A stretch of DNA of 64,000 bases from Serratia marcescens (lineage in GTDB: Bacteria > Pseudomonadota > Gammaproteobacteria > Enterobacterales > Enterobacteriaceae): assembly GCF_029846115.1 (NCBI RefSeq), contig NZ_JARVZZ010000001.1, positions 1,550,001 through 1,614,000 on the forward strand, given 5' to 3'. The translations under genes were made by a program, and so were the position numbers. Of the stretch, positions 28,269 through 36,887 are shown piece after piece (within the stretch, counting starts at the first letter, position 1; the number at the start of each line of letters is the position of its first letter). The notes below the pieces were generated by a model. That model did not search any database. It worked only from the letters and a program-made list of their open reading frames with translations, and had not been told where the DNA came from.

Positions 28269-29498
28269 ATGCTTGCTGAAAAAAGTGCGGCCTCCGCGCA
28301 GCCGGGCGTCGCCGTGACCGCCAATCTGCGCTGGGCCTTTATCCTGGTCACCAGCCTGTTCTTTATGTGGGGGCTGTCCTATGGCCTGCTGGACGTATTA
28401 AACAAACATTTTCAGGAGACGTTGCACGTTACCAAGGCGCAGTCGGGTTTGTTGCAGGCGGCCTATTTCGGCGCCTATTTCCTGGTGGCGCTGCCCGCCG
28501 GATACTTTATGGACCGCAAGGGCTATAAGGCGGGCATTCTGGTCGGGCTGTGCCTGTATGCGCTGGGGGCGCTGCTGTTCGTGCCGGCGGCGTCGGCCAA
28601 CAGCTTCGGCGTGTTCCTGTTCGCGCTGTTCGTTATCGCCAGCGGTTTGGGCTGCCTGGAAACGGCCGCCAACCCGTACGCCACGGTGTTGGGCGACGCG
28701 CAGGGCGCCGAACGGCGGCTGAATCTGGCCCAGTCGTTCAACGGCCTCGGGCAGTTTATCGGCCCGTTGATCGGCGGCACGCTGTTCTTCTCTGCCAGCC
28801 AGTCCGCCGGCGGCGGCGATCAGAGCGCGGTGAAGATGACCTATGTGGCGATCGCCGTGCTGGTGCTGCTGATCGCGCTGTTGTTCAGCCGCACCCGGCT
28901 GCCGGCGATCCGCGAAGAGGAAAAACCGGTGCACGGCGTGATAGCGCAGGGATTGTGGCAGCATCCGCATTTCGTCGGCGGGGTTATCACGCAGTTCTTT
29001 TACGTGGCGGCGCAGGTGGGCGTGGGGGCGTTTTTCATCAACTACGCCACCGAACACTGGCGCGAGGTGTCTAACCAGAGCGCTTCTTACCTGCTGTCAA
29101 TCGCCATGATCTGCTTTATGGTCGGGCGCTTCTTCAGCACCTGGCTGATGGGGCGAGTCAAGCCGGCGACGCTGTTGGCGGCCTATGCGCTGATCAACAT
29201 CGCGCTGTGCGGCGTGGTGATGCTGAGCGTTGACGGCGTGTCGGTGGTGGCGCTGATCGCGGTATTCTTCTTTATGTCGATCATGTTCCCGACCATTTTC
29301 GCCCTGGGGGTGAAAAACCTGGGTAAACACACCAAGCGCGCCAGTTCCTTTATGATCATGGCGATCGTCGGCGGCGCCATCATGCCGTACTTTATGGGCG
29401 CGCTGGCCGACCGTTACAGCACCGCGCTCTCTTATCTGCTGCCGCTGCTGTGCTTCGCGGTGGTGCTGGTTTACGGCCTGCGGCAGCGCCGCGCCTGA
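28269..29498 (+). CDS. fucP: L-fucose:H+ symporter, FucP-type MFS
   Basis: A 409-residue inner-membrane transporter with 12 helices. The FucP markers FFMWGLSYGLLDVLNKHFQ (holding the conserved Asp of helix 1) and GCLETAANPYATVLG (with the conserved Glu of helix 4) are present. It closes the fucose operon, 40 bases after the mutarotase gene. It converges on the next MFS gene with only one base between stop codons, and no terminator hairpin is evident there. Confidence 0.9.
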   Translation: MLAEKSAASAQPGVAVTANLRWAFILVTSLFFMWGLSYGLLDVLNKHFQETLHVTKAQSGLLQAAYFGAYFLVALPAGYFMDRKGYKAGILVGLCLYALGALLFVPAASANSFGVFLFALFVIASGLGCLETAANPYATVLGDAQGAERRLNLAQSFNGLGQFIGPLIGGTLFFSASQSAGGGDQSAVKMTYVAIAVLVLLIALLFSRTRLPAIREEEKPVHGVIAQGLWQHPHFVGGVITQFFYVAAQVGVGAFFINYATEHWREVSNQSASYLLSIAMICFMVGRFFSTWLMGRVKPATLLAAYALINIALCGVVMLSVDGVSVVALIAVFFFMSIMFPTIFALGVKNLGKHTKRASSFMIMAIVGGAIMPYFMGALADRYSTALSYLLPLLCFAVVLVYGLRQRRA

Positions 29499-29499
29499 T

Positions 29500-30702
29500 T
29501 CAACCCGGCGGCGAATCGGCCTTCGCCGCCGTTGTCAGCGCCTGCGGGCGCGTTCGCATCAGGATCGCCAACGCCAGCAGCAGCACCATGCCGGACAGCA
29601 CGCCGTTTATCGTCAAACCTCCGGCGTCCACCACCAGCCCGCCCGCCAGTGAACCGCAGGAAATCGCCAGATTAAACAGCGCGATATACAGCGAAGAGGC
29701 GACCTCGACCGCGCCAGGGGCCGCCTTGAGCATCCACGCCATCAGCGAAACGGAAACGCCGCCATAGGCGATGCCCCACAGCAGGAGGAAGGCGCCGCCG
29801 CTCATCGGGGCGTGGCCCAGCAGCGGCAGCAGCAGGACGGCGAGCGCCAGCCCGAGGGCGATCAGCGCCAGGGTGCGGCACAGCCGTTTGGCGGCGGCCT
29901 GGCCGGCGATGAAATTCCCGGCGATACCGGCGACGCCGTAGGCGAACAGCAGCGGCCCCACCCAGCGGCCCTCGATGCCGGCGACCGTCTGCAGCAGCGG
30001 GCGGACAAAGGTGTAAGCCATAAAGTGGCCGGCGACCAGCAGAAACGTCAGTAGCAGCCCGGTCAGCAGCCGACGATTCGCACGCTGCGCGGTGAATGAC
30101 CGCCAGCTTATCGCCTGCGTGACCGGCAGCGGCGGCAGCACGCACAGCAGCAGGAGCAGGGTCAGCGCCGCGAGGACGGCGACGGCCAGAAACGCCATGC
30201 GCCAGCCCAGCGCTTCGCCGAGGAACACCCCGAGCGGCACGCCGAACACCGAGGCCGCCGCTACGCCGCCGAAGATGACGGACAGCGCCAATCCGACGGA
30301 AGCCGGCGGCACCAGACGTTCCGCCAGCCCACCCGCGATGGCCCAGATGCCGCCGATGCAAAAACCCAGCAGGATGCGCGCAGCGAACAGCAGCGCCATG
30401 GAGGTGGCGGCGGCGGCCAGCAGGTTGGCGGCGATCAGCAGCAGCAGAAAGGCGATCAGCAGGCTGCGGCGATCCGTGCGCCGGGCGCCCAGCACCACCA
30501 GCGGGGCGAACAGCGCGGCAAACAGGGCAGGCAGGGAAATCAGCAGCCCGGCGCGGCCTATCGATGCGTTCAAGGTGCTGACGATCGGAGTCAGCAGCCC
30601 GACGGGCAGCATTTCTGCGGTGACGACGGTAAAGGTGGACAGGCCGATCGCGAAGGTCGCCAGCCAGGGCTTTGCGCCGCCGTCGGCGTGTAAGGCACTC
30701 AT
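29500..30702 (-). CDS. DHA1-type MFS efflux transporter
   Basis: A 400-residue membrane protein with 12 helices and the drug:H+ antiporter motif in the second loop (LGARRTDRRSLL). The overall look is of the AraJ/YdhP/NepI exporters (STFTVVTAEMLPVGLLTPI at the start). It is divergent from a LysR-type regulator, which probably controls it. The substrate is unknown. Confidence 0.85.
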   Translation of the reverse strand: MSALHADGGAKPWLATFAIGLSTFTVVTAEMLPVGLLTPIVSTLNASIGRAGLLISLPALFAALFAPLVVLGARRTDRRSLLIAFLLLLIAANLLAAAATSMALLFAARILLGFCIGGIWAIAGGLAERLVPPASVGLALSVIFGGVAAASVFGVPLGVFLGEALGWRMAFLAVAVLAALTLLLLLCVLPPLPVTQAISWRSFTAQRANRRLLTGLLLTFLLVAGHFMAYTFVRPLLQTVAGIEGRWVGPLLFAYGVAGIAGNFIAGQAAAKRLCRTLALIALGLALAVLLLPLLGHAPMSGGAFLLLWGIAYGGVSVSLMAWMLKAAPGAVEVASSLYIALFNLAISCGSLAGGLVVDAGGLTINGVLSGMVLLLALAILMRTRPQALTTAAKADSPPG

Positions 30703-30792
30703 AATGACTCTCCCAACAGATGAAGAGCCTCAGTGTATCCGCGCCAAAATGGCTGATAAACTGGTCTGAATGCGCAACATTGGGGACACATC

Positions 30793-31722
30793 GTGGCTAA
30801 TTTACCGTCTATGCCGTTGGATAATCTGACCGACTTGCTGGTGTTCATTCGCGTCGCCGACGCCTGCAGCTTCACGCTGGCGGCCGAGAGGCTGGGCATT
30901 TCCCGATCGGCGGCGGGCAAATGCGTGAACCGGTTGGAGGAGCGATTGGCCACCCGGCTGCTGCAGCGCACCACGCGCAGCGTCAGCCTGACCGAAGATG
31001 GCGCGGTGTTTTACGAGTATGCGCAGCGCATCTTGTCGCAGGCCGAAGAGGCGGAAACGGCGCTGAATACGCGGCGGCAAACACCGCGCGGGCGGCTGCG
31101 GCTGGATCTGCCGGTCTCGTTGGGGCGATTGCATATCTTGCCGATTCTGCGGGAGTTTTTGGCGCAGTGGCCGGAGGTGGACGCCGACGTCAGCTTCTCC
31201 GATGAGTACAGCGATCTGGTGCGCGACGGCATCGACGTGGCTGTCCGCGTCGGCGGCAGCGACGACAGCCGGCTGGTGCGGCGGGTGCTCGCGCCGCATC
31301 GCCTGATCACCTGCGCGGCGCCGGATTATCTGGCGCGGCACGGTACGCCTGCGAAACCGGAGGCGCTGGGCGATCACGAGACGCTGGTCTTCAGCCATCA
31401 GGGGCTGCCGGCGCCCTGGCGCTATTTGGTCAACGGCCAACTGCACGAACGGCCGGTGCGTGGCCGGATGCGTTTCAATAACGTCGAGGCCTTGCGGGAT
31501 GCGGCTGTCGCCGGGGCCGGCCTGTGCCAGGTGGGGGCGTTTCTGGTCGGCGAACAGATTGCGGCCGGCACGCTGGTGCCGGTGCTGGAGCGCTATTGTC
31601 GCCCGGGGCCGCCGATCTGCGCCGTCTACCCCAGCCGGCGCCATCTCTCCCCCAAGGTGAAACTGTTCCTGGCGGCGATCGAACGGCGCTGGCAGGGCAA
31701 GGCGATTTGGGAAACTGCTTAG
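30793..31722 (+). CDS. LysR-family regulator of the adjacent MFS gene
   Basis: A 309-residue regulator with the LysR helix-turn-helix at about 20-40 (SFTLAAERLGISRSAAGKCV) and a CrgA-like effector domain (FSDEYSDLVRDGIDVAVRVG). The GTG at 30793 has GGGGACA upstream; ATG 30811 is the alternative. It is divergent from the exporter gene by 90 bases, the usual arrangement for local control. Confidence 0.88.
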   Translation: MANLPSMPLDNLTDLLVFIRVADACSFTLAAERLGISRSAAGKCVNRLEERLATRLLQRTTRSVSLTEDGAVFYEYAQRILSQAEEAETALNTRRQTPRGRLRLDLPVSLGRLHILPILREFLAQWPEVDADVSFSDEYSDLVRDGIDVAVRVGGSDDSRLVRRVLAPHRLITCAAPDYLARHGTPAKPEALGDHETLVFSHQGLPAPWRYLVNGQLHERPVRGRMRFNNVEALRDAAVAGAGLCQVGAFLVGEQIAAGTLVPVLERYCRPGPPICAVYPSRRHLSPKVKLFLAAIERRWQGKAIWETA

Positions 31723-31732
31723 CGCGGGCGAT

Positions 31733-32929
31733 TCACGCCGCTTTCAAGGCCAGCGTTCGCCGCATTAAGCGGTAGCCGCCGGCCGCCACCAGCAGCACGA
31801 TCAGTCCGGCGGTGAGCGTGACGCTGAAACCGGCCGTTATCCCGGCGGCATCGATCGCCAGGCCCGCCAATGCGGCGCCGAGCGCCACGCCTATCCCCAG
31901 ACCGGTGACCATCCAGGTCAACCCCTCCGTCAGCCGGGAGGGCGGCACGATGTTTTCAACCAGCCCCATGGCAATGATCATGGTCGGCGCAAAAAACAAT
32001 CCGGCAACAAACATCGCCGCCGCCAGCGTCAAGACATTGTGCACCCACAGCAGCGGCAAGATGGTGAAGGCGGTGGCGAGCGCCGCGTATAAGAACAGAC
32101 GAGGCAAGGGGATGGGGATCTTCATTGCGCCGAACATCAGCCCGGCCAGGCAGGAGCCGAACGCGTAAACCGATAGCACGATGCTGGCGGCGGCCGGTTG
32201 CCCTTGCTGCTCGGCGAAGGCCACGCTGATGACGTCCACGGTGCCGACGATGGTACCGAGGGCGATCAGCGCCACCACCAGGATCTGCATCGACGGCATG
32301 GCCAGGATGGCGCGCTGCCGCTGGTTATTGCGGGTGTAAACCGGGGGCTGGGTGCTTTTTTGCGAGGCGAATGCCGCAACGCCTGCCACCAGAAGCAGCG
32401 CGGCCACCAGAGGGCCAGCTTCAGGGAAGAGTGAAACGCTAAGCCCCACGGCGATCGGTGGGCCGATGATAAAGGCCACTTCGTCTAACACGGACTCGAA
32501 TGAAAATGCCGTGTGCAGCTGTGGCGTGCCGCGATAAATTTCGCTCCAGCGGGCCCTGACCATCGCGGAGATGCTGGGCATACCGCCCGCGAGTGCGGCG
32601 AAGATGAACAACGTCCAGTCCGGCGCCCGATAGTGGGTGCAGAGCAGCAGCAGTAGCAGGGCGATCGCGCTGACTCCAGTGGCATATGGCAGCACGCGGC
32701 TTTGGCCGTGACGATCCGCCGCGCGCGCGATTTGCGGCGCAAGCAGCGCCATGGAAAAGGCGAATGTCGCCGCCACCGCGCCCGCCAACCAATAAGAGCC
32801 GCGTACCTGCGAGAGCATGGTGATGATGCCGATGCCGGTCATTGAGACCGGCAGGCGCGCGATCAGCCCGGCGGAGGAAAACGCCTTGCTGCCCGGGGCG
32901 TTGAACAGGTTGAAATAAGGATTTGCCAT
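31733..32929 (-). CDS. MFS transporter under TetR control
   Basis: A 398-residue protein with about 12 helices and a DHA-like pattern (IARLPVSMTGIGIITML; APQIARAADRHGQSRVLP). The start at 32929 is chosen because GGAG lies before it, and because the upstream in-frame ATGs (up to 32986) fall in the promoter and on the operator repeats. It is divergent from a TetR gene; two operator-like dyads lie between them, so it is most likely an efflux pump induced by its substrate. Confidence 0.85.
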   Translation of the reverse strand: MANPYFNLFNAPGSKAFSSAGLIARLPVSMTGIGIITMLSQVRGSYWLAGAVAATFAFSMALLAPQIARAADRHGQSRVLPYATGVSAIALLLLLLCTHYRAPDWTLFIFAALAGGMPSISAMVRARWSEIYRGTPQLHTAFSFESVLDEVAFIIGPPIAVGLSVSLFPEAGPLVAALLLVAGVAAFASQKSTQPPVYTRNNQRQRAILAMPSMQILVVALIALGTIVGTVDVISVAFAEQQGQPAAASIVLSVYAFGSCLAGLMFGAMKIPIPLPRLFLYAALATAFTILPLLWVHNVLTLAAAMFVAGLFFAPTMIIAMGLVENIVPPSRLTEGLTWMVTGLGIGVALGAALAGLAIDAAGITAGFSVTLTAGLIVLLVAAGGYRLMRRTLALKAA

Positions 32930-32980
32930 GGATAGGGCTCCGGAATGTTGGCGGCTCAGTATTCGCTCAATGTTCGTCAT

Positions 32981-33032
32981 TGACATACGCCACGTATGTT
33001 ACGTTAATTGACATACGTCATGTATGTCAATT
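32981..33032. promoter_or_regulatory. Tandem TetR-type operators
   Basis: Two related dyads: TGACATAC-N5-GTATGTTA at 32981-33001, and arms AATTGACATAC / GTATGTCAATT around a five-base centre at 33006-33032. Their centres are 28 bases apart, between the divergent MFS and TetR genes. Confidence 0.75.
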
Positions 33033-33066
33033 ATAACGTCATCAATAACGAGATGGGAGTGGACCC

Positions 33067-33663
33067 ATGGCACGTAAAGCGCGCACCGAAATGATTGAAG
33101 AAACCCGACAAAAGCTGGTGGCGGCGGCCCGTCAGCAGTTTGGTAGCGTGGGGTATGCCGAGACGGTGATGGATGAACTTACCGCGCAAGCCGGCATGAC
33201 GCGCGGCGCGCTCTATCACCATTTTGGCGATAAAAAGGGGTTGTTCCTGGCAGTGGTGAAGGCGATTGACGCTGAAATGGATGCGTGTCTGGCCGACATT
33301 ACCGCAAGTGCGGCGGATGACTGGGAGGCGTTTGCGGCGCGTTGTCGCGGTTATTTGATCATGATGACGGAGCCGCAAGCGCAGCGCATTCTGCTGCGCG
33401 ATTCACCTTCGGTACTGGGGGCTGAGTATCTGCAGGCCAGTAAGCTGGCGTGCATTGTCTGGATGACGGGCGCATTGCAGGCGTTGATGGTACAAGGGCG
33501 CATTGCCGTCGCCGAGCCGGAATCGCTGGCGCATTTGATCAATGGCGGCCTGATGGATGCCGCGCTGTGGGTCGCCCATCACCCGGAAAAAGACGCAGCG
33601 CTGGAGCAGGCCTTGGCCAGTTTGAATCTGTTGCTGAACGGGCTGCGTTTCATCCCCGCTTAA
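33067..33663 (+). CDS. TetR-family repressor
   Basis: A 198-residue regulator with an N-terminal TetR DNA-binding domain (TAQAGMTRGALYHHFGDKKGLF at about 38-59) and a helical C-terminal ligand domain. GGGAGTGGACCC precedes the ATG. It likely represses both itself and the divergent MFS gene through the dyads at 32981-33032. The inducer is unknown. Confidence 0.92.
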   Translation: MARKARTEMIEETRQKLVAAARQQFGSVGYAETVMDELTAQAGMTRGALYHHFGDKKGLFLAVVKAIDAEMDACLADITASAADDWEAFAARCRGYLIMMTEPQAQRILLRDSPSVLGAEYLQASKLACIVWMTGALQALMVQGRIAVAEPESLAHLINGGLMDAALWVAHHPEKDAALEQALASLNLLLNGLRFIPA

Positions 33664-33700
33664 GTTTTACTGGCGGCCGCCGCGCCGTTTCGGCGGCGGC

Positions 33701-34780
33701 TTAAGGGTGAATGACGACGGGCTGAACGTTTTGCGCCAGCTGAATATTGTTGCGGCCGTTGTTTTTTGCATGATAGAGCGCGGCGTCGGCCGCGCCGATC
33801 GCCGATTCGACGTCCAGCTTTTCCAGCGCGGAGATGCCGGCGCTGAGCGTCAGCGTGCCGCTGTGCTGCGGGCTGGCGCCGTGCGGGATATTCAGTTCCG
33901 CCACCCGTTGGCGCACCCGCTCGGCCAGCTGCGCCGCATAGCCTTCGTGCACGTTGGTCAGCAGCACCAAAAACTCTTCCCCGCCGTAGCGCACCACGAT
34001 GTCGCGCGAACGCACCGCATCGCGGATGGCGATCGCCACCTGCACCAGCGCCCGGTCGCCCATGGCGTGGCCGTAGCTGTCGTTGTAGACCTTGAAATGG
34101 TCGATATCCAGCAGCAGCACGTAGTGGCGGCCGGTTTGCGGTTCCAGCAGCATGTTGATCTTATTCTCCAGTCCGCGACGGTTATAAAGGCCGGTCAGGG
34201 GATCGAGCATGCTCAAATTATTGAATTTGTCCCGTTCGTTATACAGGTTGGCCACCAGCGCGTGGGTAAAGATTTCACTGCGTTTCAACATCAGGTGATG
34301 AATGGAGAAAGCGATAATAGGTAATAGCGTGGTGAATAATATCCGCAGGGTATTATGCATGCCATCTAATGCCAGGATCATCATTGCGGAAGGCACGGCG
34401 TGTAAACAAAAGGCGGTAAAGTTATCCGTCAGAGAAATAGCGCTGATAAAAAAGATGCTGAACAAACTAATTAATAAAAAATCTTGGTTATTCGGCAGGC
34501 AATATTGACTTTTAACGTAGATATGTGCAGCCCACAGCAGGCCGAGCACGCTGGCGAACAGGTTGAGTTTGCACAGGTATTGCCGCGGCGCGTGCAGAGA
34601 AAATAGCGCCGCCGCCAGACAAAATAACGGTATGCATAATAAAGGCAGAGTAAAAGAAGGGACATCCCTAAAAGGGAACAATAACGTAAATATGGAAGAG
34701 GCGGCATTCATCATTAGAAAAAGAAATAATGCCAGGCGCTGCTTGCTGTTCAGTAATTCCTGATAAGAACGGGCGTTCAT
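33701..34780 (-). CDS. Membrane diguanylate cyclase (GGDEF domain)
   Basis: A 359-residue protein with about six hydrophobic helices in the first 190 residues and a GGDEF domain after them. The domain shows LDPLTGLYNRRGLENK, DIDHFKVYNDSYGH and an intact active site RYGGEEFLVL, so it should make cyclic di-GMP. The ATG at 34780 begins the natural N-terminus; an in-frame codon at 34897 would add a non-membrane tail. The membrane part is not MASE2 of the AdrA type. The signal sensed is unknown. Confidence 0.88.
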   Translation of the reverse strand: MNARSYQELLNSKQRLALFLFLMMNAASSIFTLLFPFRDVPSFTLPLLCIPLFCLAAALFSLHAPRQYLCKLNLFASVLGLLWAAHIYVKSQYCLPNNQDFLLISLFSIFFISAISLTDNFTAFCLHAVPSAMMILALDGMHNTLRILFTTLLPIIAFSIHHLMLKRSEIFTHALVANLYNERDKFNNLSMLDPLTGLYNRRGLENKINMLLEPQTGRHYVLLLDIDHFKVYNDSYGHAMGDRALVQVAIAIRDAVRSRDIVVRYGGEEFLVLLTNVHEGYAAQLAERVRQRVAELNIPHGASPQHSGTLTLSAGISALEKLDVESAIGAADAALYHAKNNGRNNIQLAQNVQPVVIHP

Positions 34781-34872
34781 ACGGAGGTCACTCTTTGCAA
34801 AGTCGTACTGTCGAATAATTAAGGTTGAGAAGCATTCCCTCGGCGCGAAATATCCACGGAAGTTGCATGGTT

Positions 34873-34891
34873 GATGATTGTGATTATTATC
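34873..34891 (+). promoter_or_regulatory. Weak Fur-like site
   Basis: GATGATTGTGATTATTATC matches the 19-bp Fur consensus at 14 positions. It is flanked by a TTGCATG/CATGCAA inverted pair. It lies between the cyclase and DUF1435 genes, 114 bases upstream of the better Fur match. Confidence 0.25.
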
Positions 34892-35004
34892 ATGCAAACA
34901 GGACTAGGAATTTTCTTATGTCAAATTATCATTTTTTCCTGCTGGTGTCATCTGGGTTTGGTCACTGCAGTGAAAATGATGCGGCGGCCAAAAAAGTGTT
35001 ATAT

Positions 35005-35023
35005 GATATTGGTTATCATTATC
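35005..35023 (+). promoter_or_regulatory. Fur box before the DUF1435 gene
   Basis: GATATTGGTTATCATTATC agrees with the Fur consensus at 16 of 19 positions and lies 17 bases upstream of the start codon, where bound Fur would block expression. In E. coli the corresponding gene sits beside the iron gene fhuF. Confidence 0.6.
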
Positions 35024-35039
35024 ACTTAAGGGGGTTGTC

Positions 35040-35324
35040 ATGCTCACTGCCATGATTGCCGCGTGTGGACTGTGGGGCGTCAGCTGGTGCCTCGGCGATC
35101 GCCTGGCCAGCGCCTGGGGCGTTTTGCTGCCATGCGCGCTGATGCCGCTGCTGGCCTTGATCGATCTGGATATGATGCAGCTGCGCACCCTGATTGTGAT
35201 AGCGATGTTGGCGACGCTGGTGATGCTGTTCAACAGCCGGCTGCGCCACTATCTGCTGCTGCCTTCCTGCATGGCGCTGGCGGGCGGCCTGGCGGCAATC
35301 AGCCTCAACTTCAGCTTCGGGTGA
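35040..35324 (+). CDS. yjjZ: DUF1435 small membrane protein
   Basis: A 94-residue protein with three to four hydrophobic segments and no polar domain, matching the DUF1435 (YjjZ) family by content and by position next to the tRNA-Leu cluster. AAGGGGG precedes the ATG. Function unknown. The Fur-like site just upstream suggests iron-dependent expression. The companion fhuF gene of E. coli is not present. Confidence 0.75.
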   Translation: MLTAMIAACGLWGVSWCLGDRLASAWGVLLPCALMPLLALIDLDMMQLRTLIVIAMLATLVMLFNSRLRHYLLLPSCMALAGGLAAISLNFSFG

Positions 35325-35344
35325 AACGCCGGAAACGGCAAAAC

Positions 35345-35358
35345 CACGCTTAGGCGTG
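35345..35358. terminator. Short hairpin between yjjZ and the tRNA cluster
   Basis: CACGC-TTAG-GCGTG is followed by TTTATT on the plus strand and by GGTTTTG on the minus strand, so it may end transcripts from both the DUF1435 gene and the tRNA operon. Confidence 0.4.
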
Positions 35359-35413
35359 TTTATTATCAATGTGTTGGGATTTTTTTGAAGTAATTACCGG
35401 AGAGATCATCAAT

Positions 35414-35500
35414 TGGTGCGAAGAGAGGGACTTGAACCCTCACGTCCGTAAGGACACTAACACCTGAAGCTAGCGCGTCTACCAATTCCGCCACCTTCGC
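35414..35500 (-). tRNA. leuQ: tRNA-Leu (CAG), copy 3 of the operon
   Basis: An 87-base leucine tRNA with long variable arm, encoded CCA end and anticodon CAG (complement of 35464-35466). It is nearly identical to the E. coli leuQ/P/V products and lies in the same place beside rsmC-holD. It is the last gene of the three-gene operon in transcription order. Confidence 0.97.
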
Positions 35501-35542
35501 ACAGTCGATGTTGTTGCTTTGATTTATATTACGTCGCCAGCT

Positions 35543-35629
35543 TGGTGCGAAGAGAGGGACTTGAACCCTCACGTCCGTAAGAACACTAACACCTGAAGCT
35601 AGCGCGTCTACCAATTCCGCCACCTTCGC
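35543..35629 (-). tRNA. leuP: tRNA-Leu (CAG), copy 2 of the operon
   Basis: An 87-base leucine tRNA, anticodon CAG, with encoded CCA. It differs from its two neighbours by one base in the variable arm (GTTC instead of GTCC), which replaces a C-G pair by a U-G wobble and leaves the arm foldable. Confidence 0.97.
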
Positions 35630-35665
35630 ATCGATGCTGAGTGCAATATAAATCATGTGGTTATT

Positions 35666-35752
35666 TGGTGCGAAGAGAGGGACTTGAACCCTCACGTCCG
35701 TAAGGACACTAACACCTGAAGCTAGCGCGTCTACCAATTCCGCCACCTTCGC
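35666..35752 (-). tRNA. leuV: tRNA-Leu (CAG), copy 1 of the operon
   Basis: An 87-base leucine tRNA, anticodon CAG, with encoded CCA. It is first in transcription order, about 40 bases downstream of the -10 box. Spacers to the next copies are 36 and 42 bases. Confidence 0.97.
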
Positions 35753-35793
35753 GTACCAGAAACATTACCGGAGTAACGTTACCACGGAGGCGA

Positions 35794-35821
35794 ATTCTAG
35801 AGATTTTGGCGGGCACGTCAA
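35794..35821 (-). promoter_or_regulatory. Promoter of the tRNA-Leu operon
   Basis: Read on the minus strand: TTGACG (-35, at 35816-35821), a 16-base spacer, TAGAAT (-10, at 35794-35799) and a C/G-rich discriminator, CGCCTCCG, of the kind that gives stringent control of stable RNA genes. Confidence 0.75.
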
Positions 35822-35824
35822 CAG

Positions 35825-36769
35825 TTATTTCCCCGCTTTGCAGGCGTTTGCTGGAAAAACAGCCATATCGACGCTTTTCTGCTGGTCAAACAGCCAAATC
35901 AGCCAATCAATCAACACCCTGACCCGTGGCGCCAGGAAACGGCCGGGCGGATACATGATGTAAATCGGCATCGGCGGGGGCGGCGTGCCTGCCAACACTT
36001 CCACCAGTTCGCCCCGTTCCAGCCAGGGGGCAAGCGAATAGCGCGCCGCCTGAATCAATCCCATGCCGGCCCGTGCGCCGGCGATGTAGGCATCGGCACC
36101 GCTGACGCTCAGGCGGGCAGGCAGCTCGCGCAGTTCCACTTTGCCGCCGCGGCAGAATTCCAGTGGGTAATCGCGGTTGCTGGCCAGGGAAAAATACCCC
36201 ACCGCGCGGTGCGGCGCCAGGCTATCGATGTCGAGCGGCGTGCCGTGGGCCTGCAGGTAAGCGGGGGAAGCGCAGGTGACCTGCGGCAATTGGGCGATGC
36301 GCCGCGCCACCAGGCTGTCGTCTTCGGTTTCCCAGGCGCGCAGCACGCAGTCTACGCCTTCGCGCAACAGATCAACGTGGGTGTCGTTGGCACCCAGCGC
36401 CAGGGTGATGTCGGGATAGCGGCGGTAAAAGTCGTCCAACGCCGGAATGACGATCTGGCGCGCCAGCGAATGGGGCATGTCGATGCGCACCTTGCCGGAC
36501 GGCTGCAGCTTATGGTGGCTGAATAGCGTGTCTGCTTCCTCAAGCGCCCCCAGCAGCTGTACGCAGCGTTGATAGTAAAGGCTGCCTTCGCTGGTCACCT
36601 GTACCTGGCGGGTGGTGCGGATCAGCAGGCGCACGCCCAGCCGCTGCTCCAGCCGTTTCAGCGCGTTGCTGACCGTGGCGCGCGGCAGCTGCAGACGCTC
36701 GGCCGCCCGGCTGAAGCTGCCCAGTTCGACGATGCGGGTAAAAATGCGCATGGCTTGAACCTGATCCAT
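35825..36769 (-). CDS. LysR-family regulator
   Basis: A 314-residue regulator with helix-turn-helix SFSRAAERLQLPRATVSNAL near residues 20-39 and a CrgA-like effector domain. The start at 36769 follows GGAG by 7 bases and gives a standard LysR N-terminus (MDQVQAMRIFTRIVELGSF); the frame continues upstream into the divergent promoter. It is divergent from an aldo/keto reductase gene, its likely target. The pair is an insertion relative to E. coli, where the tRNA-Leu genes adjoin rsmC. Confidence 0.88.
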   Translation of the reverse strand: MDQVQAMRIFTRIVELGSFSRAAERLQLPRATVSNALKRLEQRLGVRLLIRTTRQVQVTSEGSLYYQRCVQLLGALEEADTLFSHHKLQPSGKVRIDMPHSLARQIVIPALDDFYRRYPDITLALGANDTHVDLLREGVDCVLRAWETEDDSLVARRIAQLPQVTCASPAYLQAHGTPLDIDSLAPHRAVGYFSLASNRDYPLEFCRGGKVELRELPARLSVSGADAYIAGARAGMGLIQAARYSLAPWLERGELVEVLAGTPPPPMPIYIMYPPGRFLAPRVRVLIDWLIWLFDQQKSVDMAVFPANACKAGK

Positions 36770-36887
36770 GTCCACTCCGGATTGTTGGTGATTTTTGAAC
36801 AGTGATGTGCAATCTGCATTATTTATCTTTGTAGCGTAAATAACCAGACTTTGCTGCGTTATCCATTCATCGCATGAGGGCAGCACA

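Noticed and set aside
34825..35055. Open frame of 76 codons upstream of the DUF1435 gene
   Set aside because: No ribosome site, no recognisable protein, and it runs through the Fur-like sites; it is most likely non-coding.
35366..35746. Open frame of 126 codons on the minus strand with a threefold repeated protein segment, resembling a repeat protein or a CRISPR-like array
   Set aside because: It is translation through the three tRNA-Leu genes. The repeat unit is the tRNA itself, with 36-42 base spacers.
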